NCBI GenBank assembly: GCA_904066235.2 | Contig: CAJFCV020000006.1 | Coordinates: 496,001 to 560,000, forward strand | Direction: 5' to 3' | Origin: Bursaphelenchus xylophilus | Lineage: Eukaryota; Nematoda; Chromadorea; Rhabditida; Aphelenchoididae | Length of the DNA stretch: 64,000 nucleotides | Shown here: positions 1-11,982 of the stretch, piece by piece | Layout: each line of letters begins with the position of its first letter | Position numbering within the stretch: position 1 is the first letter of the stretch | Made by a program: the position numbers and the translations under genes | Notes under the pieces: model-generated | Databases searched by the model: none | What the model was told of the DNA's origin: nothing | What the model saw: the letters and a program-made list of their open reading frames with translations, nothing else

Positions 1-50
1 TTTTTGATTTGACTCATTCACGGTTGGAATTTTATCTGTTTTTTTTGCAG

Positions 51-712
51 GAGGCCCCGGCTCCGGAAAAGGCACTCAGTGCGAGAAGATTGTGGCCAAA
101 TACGGACTGACTCATTTGAGCTCCGGCGATTTGCTCCGCGACGAGGTCAAGTCAGGAAGCAGCCGAGGCGCGGAACTTACCAAAATCATGGAAGCTGGCC
201 AATTGGTCCCATTGGAGGTGGTCCTCGACCTGATCAAGGAAGCCATGGTGAATGCTGTGGCCAAGGGAAGCAAAGGGTTTTTGATTGATGGGTATCCGCG
301 CGAGGTCAAACAGGGCGATCAGTTTGAAAGTGAGGTGAGCATGAATTCTTCGAGTTAAAATTTTGGAGGCGGAACCAGCCGGCTTTTATAGAAGAATGTC
401 AAAAATGTTGCTTCGTTCTGAATGTAATACCTTGATGAATTTCAGATCCAAAACAGCAAGTTGGTCGTCTTCTTTGAGGTCTCCGAAGATACTCTGGTCA
501 AACGCCTTCTGCACCGTGCAAAGACCTCTGGCCGGGCTGATGACAACATTGACACCATCAAGCTTCGTCTCAAGACTTTCAACGATTCTACAGCTCCCGT
601 CGTTTCGCACTACGAGAAAAAAGGAAAATTGGCCAGAATAAAAGCTGAAGGATCCGTTGAAGAAATTTTTGCTGAAGTCACCAAACACCTGGATAAGGCC
701 ATTTCTAAATAG
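51..712 (+). CDS. adenylate kinase isoenzyme 1 (3' part, truncated by window edge)
   Basis: Transfers phosphate between ATP and AMP in the cytosol. Two exons are visible, 51-334 and 446-712, joined in phase 0; the first begins after a tttgcag acceptor, so at least one upstream exon lies outside the window. The P-loop [10 protein letters not shown] opens the visible part. It is followed by the AMP-binding [11 protein letters not shown] segment, the GFLIDGYPR motif typical of AK1, and the short lid [14 protein letters not shown], whose brevity separates it from mitochondrial AK2. The tail [16 protein letters not shown] matches the AK1 C-terminus. The protein ends at TAG 710-712, 50 bases before an AATAAA signal. 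The C. elegans relative is F38B2.4 (from memory). UMP-CMP kinase is the closest alternative family, but the lid and C-terminus favour AK1. Confidence 0.93.
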
Positions 713-762
713 AGGACCGTAGCATAAAATACTCTCCGTTTTACTAGTCATGTTTGTACGAC

Positions 763-768
763 AATAAA
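763..768 (+). terminator. polyadenylation signal of the adenylate kinase gene
   Basis: A canonical AATAAA lies 50 bases after the stop codon, a usual nematode 3' UTR length. Confidence 0.75.
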
Positions 769-1224
769 ACTGATCTAAAACTTTTTTGTTAGTGTTTTTT
801 TGAGTCGGATATTAAACCTAAGATTCTGTTGCCCCTCCGTATTTTATCCATTTGCTTCTTTTGCCGGAGCGCAACATATTAGCATGTACGGTTAAGATTT
901 ACAATCGTCGGATTTCAGTTTATGGGTTCCGACTGGGGTTGTATTGTTTAAGGAAAGGAAGGTCCGACAAATTGCCCGCTAATTGCATAATGTTGTCATA
1001 AAGCTACGGCTTTGGAATGGGCGATAAATCGGAACAGACTTTTTTTTCAATCTTTCTGACGTGGCAACAAACACACAAGAAATTTTTGCTTTTTGACATC
1101 TATGGCACATTTTTAGCCACCGCTCTTCCATAAAAAAAAGGCTGCTCTTCCTATTTTATTCCTTGTCTCCGTCAAACCATTCTAGTTTCAGAAGGTTACA
1201 CAATAAAATAGCCGCTGTCCATAG
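769..1224. other. intergenic, nothing recognised
   Basis: AT-rich spacer between the adenylate kinase 3' end and a possible small gene at 1225. No tRNA, repeat or supported exon was seen. Confidence 0.5.
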
Positions 1225-1696
1225 ATGCTATTCGGGTCCTTGTATGCCCTCAGCGCTTGTTTCCACAAGTGGGAGCGGCACTTAATCAAAGGCCGTGCGA
1301 AAAAACGCATACGCAAAAGGGTGAGGGCTTTGGACACACCGGTTATTGTTTCCTGCGGCCATTGAGAGTTCGTGGAATGGACAGTGAGGTAATGGGAAAC
1401 GGAGCTGATCCGCGAAAATATAAATTTTGTCTGTTTTTAGAAGACGGTTTAGTCGGTTTTTCAATCGGCACAGTACATTTGTTTTCGCCTAGTTTCCATC
1501 CCATTTATTTGCCTTAAGCACTCGTAAATTTCCCGACAAGCAGTATTATAAGTGCGTGTCTCAAGCGCACCAAAAGTGTTGCCGAGGTCAAACGATTGTA
1601 AATCTGTCGCTCGCCAAAGAGGCGTCGGATCGTCGACGGATTTATGACTATTTGTGCATGTGCGGCAGACGCTGGATGCGCGATTTGAGACGTTGA
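1225..1696 (+). CDS. possible small Cys-rich basic protein, function unknown
   Basis: Not recognised. Two pieces fit as exons: 1225-1320 (ATG to a GTGAGG donor, 32 codons) and 1493-1696 (after the acceptor ttcgcctag to TGA), joined in phase 0 to give 99 residues. Exon 1 encodes a short hydrophobic or aromatic start followed by a very basic stretch (IKGRAKKRIRKR). Exon 2 has a clustered cysteine pattern, YYKCVSQAHQKCC followed about 30 residues later by YLCMCGRRW, which could bind metal or form disulfides. Exon 2 is richer in G+C than its flanks and reads as protein in only this frame. The acceptor ccatag just before the ATG could instead make the first piece an internal exon of a longer gene. 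The joining is inferred, not shown. Confidence 0.38.
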
Positions 1697-2344
1697 TAAC
1701 TGTCCTTGTTTTGTATTTGTATTTATCTGAATAATTATTTATATTGTCGTTATTCTATAATAATAATATAAAATATTATTATTTTAAGCTCTCTAGGATC
1801 TTACTTTTATAAGATTCGTTAAAATACACCTGTTTCATACGGCCAGGAGGATTTATTTTTTTGTAAAGTATGTGGGTTTAAAAACACATGTAACAAATTA
1901 TCAGCGGGATTAATCGAACATGTTGATTACAATCGAAGTTACGCAATATACCCCTATATTGCGATCCAAAACATCACAAATGTTTGTCCAGGTATCCCAC
2001 ACTTTTTACGGCATATTCTCTGCAAATGCCCCAGTTTACCGATTTTGAATCATTCCGTATTCATAAAAATAAATGCAAAAATCGATCGTCCCTTTCATGC
2101 CAATCCCCACCTGGACATCGGAAGAAAGCGGATCCCAAGGAGAAGAGGCGTCAGTTTTCGCACTTTGGCCTTATTTGAAAATAAATACTCGCAGTTGTTT
2201 TTTTTTGCTTTCAGCATTTAAATTTCAGCATTAAGATATGTCCGATATATTTAGCAAAGGTTAGAATTGAAACGTGATCTGAGCATGTTTTATGTTAGCT
2301 AAGCCAGTGTTTCAAATTTTCTCTGCAGCTGGGGAGTTGATTTA
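1697..2344. other. AT-rich intergenic sequence
   Basis: It contains a 9-bp hairpin with a CCCC loop at 1942-1963. An open frame at 1984-2178 ends in a basic tail followed by AATAAA and could be a terminal exon, but no upstream exon was found to join it to. Otherwise featureless up to the transposon. Confidence 0.4.
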
Positions 2345-2793
2345 CAAGGGAAGTACTTGAAGTGTGACGCTCAGATTTTGATGAAACTTGGCACAAATTT
2401 AGAATAATTTTTTCTAAGATATATGCGGGAATCCTAGCTCGCGCTTTGCAGAAACAACCGAGATTTTTAGATCGAAAGTCGGCGAAAATTTGGGACTTTT
2501 TGCCGAATTTTGGCACGAAAAGTTTCATGCCTATTTCAACCGTAAAGAATAATGTTTCTACAAAAAATCAAATTTTTCCGCACGAAACTGCCAAAGTTAT
2601 GGCCAAAAAGCGGTTTTCTCTCTGACCGCTCTCCACGTTGAGCGTGCTCTCTCGGCGGCAAAAATCGTTCAATATCTCGGCGGCGCCCGCAAAGCGCGAG
2701 CTAAAACTTTCAGGAATTGATATTTAGTCCATACCCGATGTGTGTGCAAAATTTAAAGAAAATCTGAGCGTCACACTTGAAGTACTTCCCCTG
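2345..2793. mobile_element. 449-bp nonautonomous inverted-repeat DNA transposon (MITE), copy 1
   Basis: The ends are inverted repeats of about 35 bp (CARGGGAAGTACTTSAAGTG, then a shared CGCTCAGATTTT). The element is flanked by a TTA duplication at 2342-2344 and 2794-2796. A second copy of identical length lies in opposite orientation at 62020-62468 and aligns along its whole length. There is no transposase. A 3-bp TWA target duplication is typical of the PIF/Harbinger superfamily, but the family assignment is an inference. Confidence 0.85.
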
Positions 2794-3119
2794 TTAGTTA
2801 TATAACTTCTACCCTCTATCGATAGCTTAATACATATGTAATTTTTCACTTCTTCTGTGGCCAGTTTGTGTTGTTTTCCGCCGCCTTGGAAGACAAATTT
2901 GCGTGAAATCGCCTCTTTGCGGCGGCAGTTCATTTTTCAACTTTCGAACGAACGAATTTCACGGCCAATTTGTGGTAAATTCCGGATTCTTTGTTTTGAA
3001 ATGAAGGTCGATCGATTTGCTTCGGAGCAAAGTCACTTAAGACGACTGACTGACTGACTGTTCTGTTGCTTTTGCGCGGCGAAAAGCAGAATTACAATCT
3101 CGTTGTATTCTATTGATAC
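2794..3119. other. intergenic, nothing recognised
   Basis: Spacer between the transposon and the possible small gene at 3120. A short GACT tandem (gactgactgactgactg) is at about 3043-3059. Confidence 0.4.
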
Positions 3120-3443
3120 TCAGCAGTATCGTTTTATTATTCTCGCAAGCCAATCGTACATAGTGTTTCCCGCCGCACATTCTTTCCTCAACCTACGGGT
3201 CCCCCAAATGTTAGTGTAGAGTGCGGAAATTGCAACGTTGCGCAAACATCTGAATTGCCTTTTCAATCGGCTTAACTTCGCGCGCCCACAATAATCGAAG
3301 GCCGGGTGCATTTTAGTGGACTGCAAGGTGGGCGTAAATTGCTCATTCATCTCATCCTCAGTCCCCTCGATTAGCTCAAGGAGGTTTCGCAGGTGCGCGA
3401 TACAATTGTCGACAAGGCTAGCCGTATCATCGGAGGATATCAT
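3120..3443 (-). CDS. possible small single-exon gene, function unknown
   Basis: Not recognised. An uninterrupted 107-codon frame runs from ATG 3443 to TGA 3120. It has noticeably higher G+C than the flanks and a protein-like composition: an acidic Asp/Ser start, an amphipathic helix (LVDNCIAHLRNLLELIEG), then a basic helical second half. No signal peptide, transmembrane segment or known motif is visible. No clear AATAAA follows. It could be chance, or an exon of a spliced gene. Confidence 0.35.
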   Translation of the reverse strand: MISSDDTASLVDNCIAHLRNLLELIEGTEDEMNEQFTPTLQSTKMHPAFDYCGRAKLSRLKRQFRCLRNVAISALYTNIWGTRRLRKECAAGNTMYDWLARIIKRYC

Positions 3444-5676
3444 AAGGTATTTGTGGGCCTTTTAATCACAATGTCGAATGCTGCTCACCTAAATCGTTGT
3501 TGATAACCAAATCGTTGCAGAATAATCATTTTTTCATGCGATTCCCTCGCTCGACCTTGTCCAAGCGATGATTTCGTCCTTCGCCCGCAACATTACCTCC
3601 CTCCCTTCCCTAATTTGTTCCAAACTGGGAAAATCCGTTAAAATTTTCGCTACGTCTTTGTTGCGACGATTTCCGGCTGACAGACAAAAATTTTGTCTTT
3701 GATCTTTTTCGGGAACGGGAGCAATCTAGGAAAGCGCAAAGTTACGGTGATTTGAAGTTGGGAGCCCATATTTTTGATTAGCGGCGGGTTTGCAAGCAAG
3801 TTAAAATCAAATAATCTTACCTTACATGTACCAGAATGTCCAAGGGACTGTTTTTGTCAGGTTTTGAAGTGAATAGTTCAAGTTATGTTGTAAAAATGAT
3901 AAATATTCTAGTTCCTAGATTTTCTGTTGTTTTGGAGGCTCCTTTTTGTTGTGCGGTTTGTGGGAAGAAACTGTATTACTTTGACTACTAAATTAGCAGT
4001 AGTCTTTTACTGACCGGTGTAATTTTGCTTCAAAATTTGTTTTATTTATTTTCGTGTTTTCCTCTTTGCATATACATATGTATATGGGGCTTGGCCATTG
4101 CGTTTCGATATGGTCAGCGGCAAACCTACGCGAGGACACTTGGCGATTTTAGGGTTTTCTTTTTTTGCAACGGCTACTTTTTGTAATTTCATAGCTTTAT
4201 ATTGCTTGGAATGGATCGTCAAATAATGTGGATCTTATCGTTAGAGGACCTTTATTACTTTATGAAATTATTAGACGAATCGAAAAACTTTTAGCATTTG
4301 CAAATCCTTTCCTACTTTTATCCCTTTTTCTCATATTCATGATCCTTTTCCATTTTCGCCTTATCCACCTCAAGCTCCCAGCAAAAAATGAACGCGCTAC
4401 GTTTTGTTGATTACTCCCCTGGACGGCCAAAAGGAAGTGCCGACAAAACACTCGCGATCCACTCGCCCTCCGATGGTGACACAAAAATGACTGTTTCGGC
4501 GGGATCCGAGACGCCAAAGACGACTGCCGACCTTTTTTCGCATTCCGACTTTTCTTATGGAAATTGGGGTCCATTTTTTGGTTAATTTGTAATTAATTAT
4601 TGCTGGAAATGAGATTTTTAGTTGAACGAAATGTTAAAATTGCCGAATTTTGTAGATTTACTCGAGCTAAAAAGTTTTTCAAACCAAAATTTCTTTTAAT
4701 GCTTTCTCTTCTCTGCATACTTGCTTGTATTCCAGCACTTGTGGCAAACTTTAGTAATTATTCTAGTACTTGTTTTTTATTCGCTTAACCTCCGGAACTT
4801 TATTTCTTCTAATTTTTATTGCTCTCTTTTGAGTCATCATAATTTAAATTGGGCCTTAAAATTGTTTACGACGTTTTACCTGCGAATACCGACAAAGCGG
4901 ATAGGATAGTTTTATGGCGCTGATAGGTTAACGTTTCCTCTTTATGGGCTTAGAGATTCCTGATACTTTACTTCGGACGAAGGCAAGTAAGTATTAATTG
5001 TGGGGAAACAATGCGCACATCCAGCGTGATTTAATAGCACTTAATTTTGCATTGCTCAAATTTCTATGACGCTTTCAGCTTTGATAGATTGATTCTAATC
5101 TTCATCCCTTTTTTCGAATAGCACAGCTTTTCAAATTCCCGTATTAAAATTTACACGGATCTCCTTCAATTATCCCTTGACTTGCTTACCTTGCGTCCGC
5201 ACACCCCTTCACCAAAACTCATCTTACCGACGGTCATCCAACTTTATGCTAATTTTGTGCAAACAAAAAGCCATATAGCGTATTTTCCTTCGCTCTTCAA
5301 CCTTAATTTACCGCGAGCTCCCACTTATCGTTGCCATTAATCGAGAGATGAACATGCTCGTAATTTGATGGATTAGTCGAGGAGAGGTTGATAGTTTTTA
5401 CTTTTGAGGCTTCCAAGTCTTATAGTCCCCAAAAATCTTATTGCAAGAAGACGGATGAACCGATCAATCCTCTCTCCTCGTTTATGATAATACATAAACT
5501 CACCTTGGCTAGACGCACTGATAATTTGTCCAAATGTTTTGATACCATATTGCGCGTAATTGTCCGTCCCATTGATAAAAATGAAAATGCCATCGCCGTT
5601 GAAGAGCATTTTCTAGTTTGGGGCCAATCTTTTTTCCTCATGTCATTTTATTGGTTCATACGGACTAATTTCAGCG
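3444..5676. other. intergenic region upstream of the glypican gene
   Basis: Mostly AT-rich. It includes a palindrome CATATACATATGTATATG near 4070-4087. A 65-codon frame at 4388-4585 is open opposite a longer minus-strand frame and neither resembles a known protein. The final stretch leads into the acceptor ctaatttcag at 5674, taken as the trans-splice site of the glypican. Confidence 0.45.
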
Positions 5677-8600
5677 ATGCGTCCTCCCGGACTGGTCCTC
5701 AAACTCTGCCTTCTGGTCATATTTTCGGCCGAATGTTGTCAGTGCCAATCCACATGCGCATTTATGAAACAGACGCCATACGATCTGAGAAATATGCCGG
5801 ATGAGCCACAAATTGGTTAGTTTAAAGCTTCTGACTATTTTATAAAAGTCCTTCTGCCTTTTTCCAACATTCTATGCCGTTTTATGCGTTATCAAGTGAT
5901 AACTAATCACTTGTTGGATTTCCAAATATCAACCATTTTTAGCTCAAAATCTCACACATTGCCCGTTCAACGGCCTATATTCTTGTTGCACACCCAAAAT
6001 CGAAGCCGAAATGGAAGGATTCGCTCGACAAAAGATTGAGCAGTTTGTGCAGTCCCATGTTGTCACCATGAGAGGCACCCTCGACGAATTTGCGAGGATT
6101 TTTCGAAGTAAGTTGAGCGATGAACACGCTCATCACATACAGTTCAAAAATTGACTGGTGTTGTAATCGCTAGGCCAGAATCTGCCTTATAAAGTTTTTT
6201 TTATTAATGAGAAAACTTTGATTTACGAATTTGTTTAGCTTTTAACTCATCTGAGAATAATGTTCTTTTGATTTGGCTCATTAACCGCAAAAACTAATTC
6301 TCCATGTTTTTAGACCACTTTCGCGACGCACTGAGGAGCACGGAACGCCAGCTGGACCGAATGTTTCAGCAAACTTATGGCTCGTTTTATCGCGACAACG
6401 CCAAGGTTAGTCTGTAAAAAGTTTTTGAAAAGATTTGATTCAACGATCGGTTTCCGGCTCGTTGGACGCGTAATTTTTTAGAGTTATGTTGAAGCCAAGT
6501 AGTGCTTTTTAAAGGTCTAGTCCAATACGATAGATTTGTCCTGTACTCTCTTTATTTTCACAGTTGGGTTCAATTATTCGCCGGACTTTTAATTTTTCCG
6601 TATCCGCTTGGCCCCTCAAGGCCACACCCTGTCCTTGAGCGAAGTTGAGAGCGCCTAATAAGTGCCGGTATTAGAGAAATTCAAACCGCCGGATCCGATT
6701 TCATATTTGATTTGACCCAATAGGAGCTTATGAATGACTTTAAGAGGGGTTTTAAAGAAAATTCAGTTAGACTATACATACGAAAAAGCGTTTTAATTCC
6801 GGCGATGATTACTCAAGTGTCAAATTCTAGGTCTTTGCCGATTTTTTCGACGAAATTGATGAACAATTTGCTGTTGATGACTCTTCCGCCAGCCTCAAGT
6901 CAGCTCTTGGGTCACTTTTTCGGAAAGTTTTCCTTACCGAATTCAGCCTGATGAATCCCATGCGAGATGTCTCAAATGCCGAGCGCCATTGCATGGCCCG
7001 GTTGCAAAGCCAACTCAAGCCATTTGGCCAGATTCCAGCCAAGCTGGCGATCATTTTGGAGCGCATGTTTTTGGGTTGGAAGTTTGTTACCAGTTCGCTG
7101 GAGAAGGCTTCAGAGTTGTTGATACGGATCAGTGATAAAATGGTGCTGCAAAAGGAATGTGTAAGCAAGCTGATTGCCATGCGACAATGTCATGTTTGTT
7201 CCGGGGCTGGCCCGGAAGCGAAGCCTTGTATGGGTTATTGTTTGAATGTGCTAAATGGATGTTTTGCGGAGATTGCGGAGATTGAACCTCAATGGACTGG
7301 ATTGATGGGTGAGTGCGATTAATCTTTGAGATTTTAGAGCTACCTGTCCAATTCTCTGCTTTGTCGTTTCTGCAATTTGTTGACATTCATGACCTTTGCG
7401 TACTCTCTAATCAGCGCATACCCTCGGCTTTAGTGTAAATCATAATTATATGCCCGTAGTTTTTTTCCTCTTCGAGTCTCCAGCAGAGAGGTCGTCGCCC
7501 GGTAATTACAAAAGGACAGATCAGCCTGTTTTTATATTTGTTTCGTCTTATCCATCTCCACGGAAGCGCCGACACAGATTATTGCGCAATTTGAGTTTCG
7601 GCGCCCTTTTAGGTACCAATATATAAGTGTGTAAGAACGCTGTAAATCGAAGAAAAATGCATTTAGATTAATCAACAAGCTATGTGCTTTAATGCGAATA
7701 TTACATTAACTAGAACATGTTTTAGATCAGAAATTTTTTATAAGGTTGATAGAGACTCCTTCAAAAAAATGTTTTAGGCACCCTTCAACTTCTCTCCAAT
7801 CGTTTAAAATCCGCCAGCAATGCATACCACGTGCTGGCTCCGATTCCGATCCAAATTTCGGAGGCTATAATGTTGTTTCAAGAACGTGGAAATACTATTT
7901 CGAATCGTATTCTGTTTCAATGTTTTGAGCCGACGCTCAGATTCAAAAGGAACGCCGAAGAAAACGTTCTGACCGATCGACCGATTGTGATGAACTCCGA
8001 GACTTCCGCGAACAATGTAAATTGGCTGAGCGAAAGCTTGGACAGGCTGTACAGGAAAGGAGACGCACTCAAGAAGGACATGGCTAGGTTTAATGACAGG
8101 GTAAGATTTTGTTAAGCCGATGGAGGTTATGCTTTGGCGAAGTTCGGGTTAAATTTACAGCGGAAATATCCTAAATACTTGCGCAACTTAACGAAGCTAT
8201 TGTTTTATAAAATTATTAATAAAAATGCTACCCTTTTCAGCTGATCTTGATGAAAGGCGCCTGGCGTCTTCTGCCCACTGCTATTTGCGCCGATGGACAA
8301 GTGGCCCAAGGTTCTGAAGAGCAGTGTTGGAACGGTCAAACTGTCGGTTCTTATCGGAAACCAGTAGTTCCTAGCGGAATCTTTCACCAAAAAAATAACC
8401 CGGAATTCAGAGATATGCAAATGAACTTAAGCAAAGGTAATTGCCCGTTAAATTATTGTATCCCCTGTTCTAGCCACCTTCATTGATGAACGGATGACAT
8501 TGCATTCTCTTCGAGTCCAACTGCTCAACATTTATGACGGTAAGGCAGCAAAGGCTTCGGAGGTTGAAGCGAGCGGCCTTGAAGAGCTGAACCCAAATCC

Positions 8601-8849
8601 AGATGACGAAGACAGTGTGAGTTGCAATTTTCATTGACCTTTGTGTGGTATGAAGAAGCATTTGTGCAAACAACGTTAGGTTTTCAGTTCGAAGGCAGTG
8701 CCTACAGTAATTGCGACGACAACACAAATCAAGCCTTGGAAGATGTGAAGATACAGCTTTTGGAGCAAAAATGGAAATCTGCCTCTGGCCATTTAGCACC
8801 ATTAATATCCACAGCAATATCATTGTTCATACTACTCAGGTGGCATTAG
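5677..8849 (+). CDS. glypican (GPI-anchored heparan sulfate proteoglycan core protein)
   Basis: Cell-surface proteoglycan that binds growth factors such as BMP and Wnt ligands. Eight exons join in phase: 5677-5815, 5943-6107, 6314-6405, 6831-7308, 7778-8100, 8241-8436, 8474-8616, 8688-8849, giving 565 residues. The start follows a TTTCAG acceptor by two bases. Residues 1 to about 24 form a signal peptide ending in CCQCQ. The glypican cysteine pattern is clear: GLYSCC followed by the first helix, then RQCHVCSGAG, KPCMGYCLNV and NGCFA. Near the C-terminus the acidic EVEASGLEE offers a Ser-Gly heparan sulfate site, and the last about 17 residues are hydrophobic, as expected for a GPI signal. C. 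elegans has two glypicans, lon-2 and gpn-1, and I cannot tell which this corresponds to, so no symbol is given. Confidence 0.92.
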
Positions 8850-9685
8850 TTTGCCTTTAGATTTTTCATTCTCAGGGATTCTGTGATCTTTCAAAAACAG
8901 ATATTACCGCTTTACAATCCAGTCAACATTCCGGTGCTATTGATCTTTCACTTTTTTGTTTGTTTGTAAATATCGTCCAACACTTCCGAGATTCTATCTT
9001 GTAAATAAACGTTCTTTTGAGTAGTCAATCATTTTGGTAAGAAAATTTTTTCGAAACTGCTCATAAATCGATGCAAGAATTACGATAATCGGATAAGTCT
9101 TTATCCGCCAATAAAGACTTATCCGATCCTCACACACCATGGCCTGCTTTTTGTTGTCCGAGTTCTCGAAGAAATCATCAAGAATGCCATGGTCAGAACA
9201 ACAAAGGAGTTGTCGTGATTTGCGCAAGCACCAAGGATTGAAAAACGTAAGCCATGGCTTTCTCAACTAAAACATTTCATGTGATACAAGTAAATTATGG
9301 GGAGAAAGTGTATACGACCACTAAAAATCCGACAAAATTGTATACAGGCCATTACGCGAATAAATTTAGCAGGTCTGCAGCTTGCAAGATGTCTTCATCT
9401 TTATTTATTAGGGTCTTTATTCAAATATTCACAAGATTCTACGAAATACCATGATACAATTGCCGATTACATCTGGATATGGTAGACCAATAAATATGTT
9501 CTGGTAAAAACAACAATGCATAAAGTGAAAGAAATACTATAAGAGCTACAACTACTGGATTGGTATGTACAATGAGACACCGGGAAAGTTTTCAACAACA
9601 AATTTGCATAAATTTTTTTGGTCGAATGTGATGAGTAGTGTGCCTAAAAAATATTGATGGTAGTGTGGTAGAAGTCATGGGGCGT
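8850..9685. other. intergenic between the convergent glypican and nuclear receptor genes
   Basis: It holds the 3' UTRs of both genes and a perfect 17-bp hairpin at 9088-9127, listed separately. No supported open frame. Confidence 0.5.
9088..9127. repeat. perfect 17-bp inverted repeat with 6-nt loop
   Basis: ATCGGATAAGTCTTTAT at 9088-9104 is followed by CCGCCA and its exact reverse complement at 9111-9127. It lies about 240 bases after the glypican stop codon, so it may sit in the 3' UTR or just beyond it. Confidence 0.85.
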
Positions 9686-11982
9686 TTAGTTGAGAAAGTT
9701 CTTCATCGAGTTGATATCTGAGAATTGGAGCTGAGTCTGTGGAGCGGAGAAAATCTGAAACAAATTTGATTACTTTAAAAACTTAATATAAGGCTTTTGC
9801 TTTGGGGCTGGAAGAAGAAAACATACCGGCAAGTCTCCAATATTCAACCCACTGGCAGCAGTAGTTGTAATCAACGAGCTCGCCGCGCTAACAGCCCCAA
9901 AACTTTGCGTTTGACGTTGGGTGGCCAGGATCTGCGCAGCCAACAAAACTTCATTGCTGAACAATTCACTTGGGTTGCCATCTTTCTTAAACAGCTCGCC
10001 CTCTGGCAAATTTGCGACCGCGGCGCTGAGCCCAAACAGCGCTGCCAATTGAGAGTTCTCGTTCACTGCATTGGCGATGTTGAATATTGATGGGATGGTC
10101 AGAAGAAGGTTTGTGAGACGGAGTGAAGCATCAATCGGGCTGAGTTTGGTCGATAAATACGTGAAGACTGCACGGCTAATCTGATCTCTCGCTTCCCGAA
10201 CCCGGTCTCTGGACATTACACTGAGGCCGGACAAATCGCTTTGAAGAAGGACCAGCGATTTGAGAACGGAGAACTCAATTTGTTCCACGCTCATCCGTCT
10301 CAGTGGGGCCAGGAGTTCGTCCATAATGCGGTTGATGATGCTGGAAACTTCGTTGGAGTATAATGCTGACAACGAAAGAGCAGAATTGTCGGGCAAAATG
10401 AGATGATTCGAGTTTTGAGAGCGCTGAAGAACGGTGAGGAGAGCAAATGCATTTGTGCTGGCCTTCAGGATCTGCACTCGGTCGTTGAAGGGGAGATCAG
10501 CAAGCGGCTGCAGCATGTTGGACCAGTCAATTATAGCCTGAAAAAGCGCATTGAGAAATGTTTGGATCGATGAACTTTGTCTTCACTGACAGTAGATCTT
10601 CGATTTTCCTACCTGAATTCCGAGTTGTCTCACATTAAAGTTGCCCAGCTTCTCTTTATGATTGACCGAAACCTTTTGCTCTATGCTTTGCAGATTCTCC
10701 ATTAAATTTCTCCAATTTTCATCCAATTGCTTGCCTTGACTTAACGATGCCGACGAAGTCGAGGCGTCATCGGTGTCGCTGTTGCGTTCGTCCAGCGGCG
10801 AACCGACGGTGCCGTGGAAGAGTTCGGGCGAACCGGATTCAAGACTTGGCAACGTCCGCTTGCGACTCCTCTTGGTGGAGCCAATGCGATCTCGCTCGTT
10901 CTGAATTGCCTCCGGCTTCATGCCATCGGCAAGGCATTTCTGGAAACGACAGTAGCGGCATGCATTACGATGATCCTTGTCCACTTTGCATTGTTTGTTG
11001 AAACGGCAGGTGTATTGGAGGTTCTGCCAAACGCTGAAATTTTTCAAGGCATTAGGTGAGAGGGTAGTAAAAATAGAAGTATTTCAAGAAAGCATATTCA
11101 TTCCTGAGAAGTGCTGGTAATTTTATTATAAATCGCGTAACTTTCCGAAAGTTAAACGACGTTTGATAACTTTGCTAGAAACTAAAGGTTGTGTGTTTTC
11201 TGTAAGCATGGCTCAGAAATTTGCCCAACAAGTGGCTATCCTGTTCTTTGAGGTATTCTTTTCAAGGATTTCACAATCTTCTCGTGATCTTGTTAAATTA
11301 GCTGATTAAGGATATATGAGGATTACTTGTCTAATTGATCCGAAGGCACCTTTATTTTAAAATTTGTGAATAGCATGGCATTTTGGCAATTTTCCCAATC
11401 CCTGCAATTCTCAAGAATCTTCCGTATTTACTCACTCGCCCCGTTCCTACCGTAACCCCCATCCATTTATTTGCGGAACCTTGAACAATTTGTCAACAAA
11501 CGTTTCAAAAACGTTCGCCAAAGATCGCGCTGCGCGAGGAGGGCAACCAGAGAAGAGACAGAAAAGAGGAAAGTTCAATCGGCGAGATTACGTCACGGAA
11601 AACGGTCGCTCTTTCGGCTGCAACGTGCGTTCCGATGACCTGGGGCTTCGACAAATAGCCTTCGCTTTAGGGAGTACAACTTTTTTAGGGGTTGCGATAA
11701 AAAATTGGGAAAACGTGGGACGTTAAGTTTGCATGTTGAGGGAAGAGAAAAAGACCGGAAATAGGTTAAAATTTGGCATAAAGGAGAGCTATTTCAGAAC
11801 AAAAAAATCGACAAGTATGAAAACCAGTCTTACCTCCGTCTGAAGAATCCCTTGCACCCGTTGCAACTTGTAGCTCCATAATGTTTTCCGATCGCCTTAT
11901 CACCGCAAACCACGCACAGATCCACACAGGAAAACGGCGACTCGCTCTTCGGCTCGGCTGGACTGGCTTGAGTTTGGAACAT
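9686..11982 (-). CDS. nuclear hormone receptor, HNF4-like
   Basis: Ligand-regulated transcription factor. Four exons: 11982-11834, 11033-10613, 10537-9827, 9754-9686, all in phase, 449 residues. The first zinc finger [18 protein letters not shown] is followed by the P-box [10 protein letters not shown]. The second finger [20 protein letters not shown] follows, then [19 protein letters not shown], the hallmark of the HNF4-related receptors so abundant in nematodes. A Ser/Asp-rich hinge leads to a helical ligand-binding domain (about residues 200-430). An ATG stands exactly at the splice acceptor at 11982, so this may be a trans-spliced start, or an internal exon of a longer isoform starting in the gene-poor region upstream. 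Which of the many nematode NHRs it matches cannot be decided by eye. Confidence 0.9.
11430..11660. promoter_or_regulatory. GC-rich island with CRE-like site inside the receptor gene
   Basis: It lies in the large intron between the two zinc-finger exons of the receptor. It contains TACGTCACGG at 11589-11598 (core of a CREB/ATF site) and a purine-rich GAGAGACAGAAAAGAG-type stretch. The same 10-mer occurs in a similar island at 17307. The promoter or enhancer role is inferred. Confidence 0.3.

Noticed and set aside
4388..4585. 65-codon plus-strand frame upstream of the glypican
   Set aside because: Overlapped by a longer antisense frame and unlike any known protein; third codon positions show no bias.
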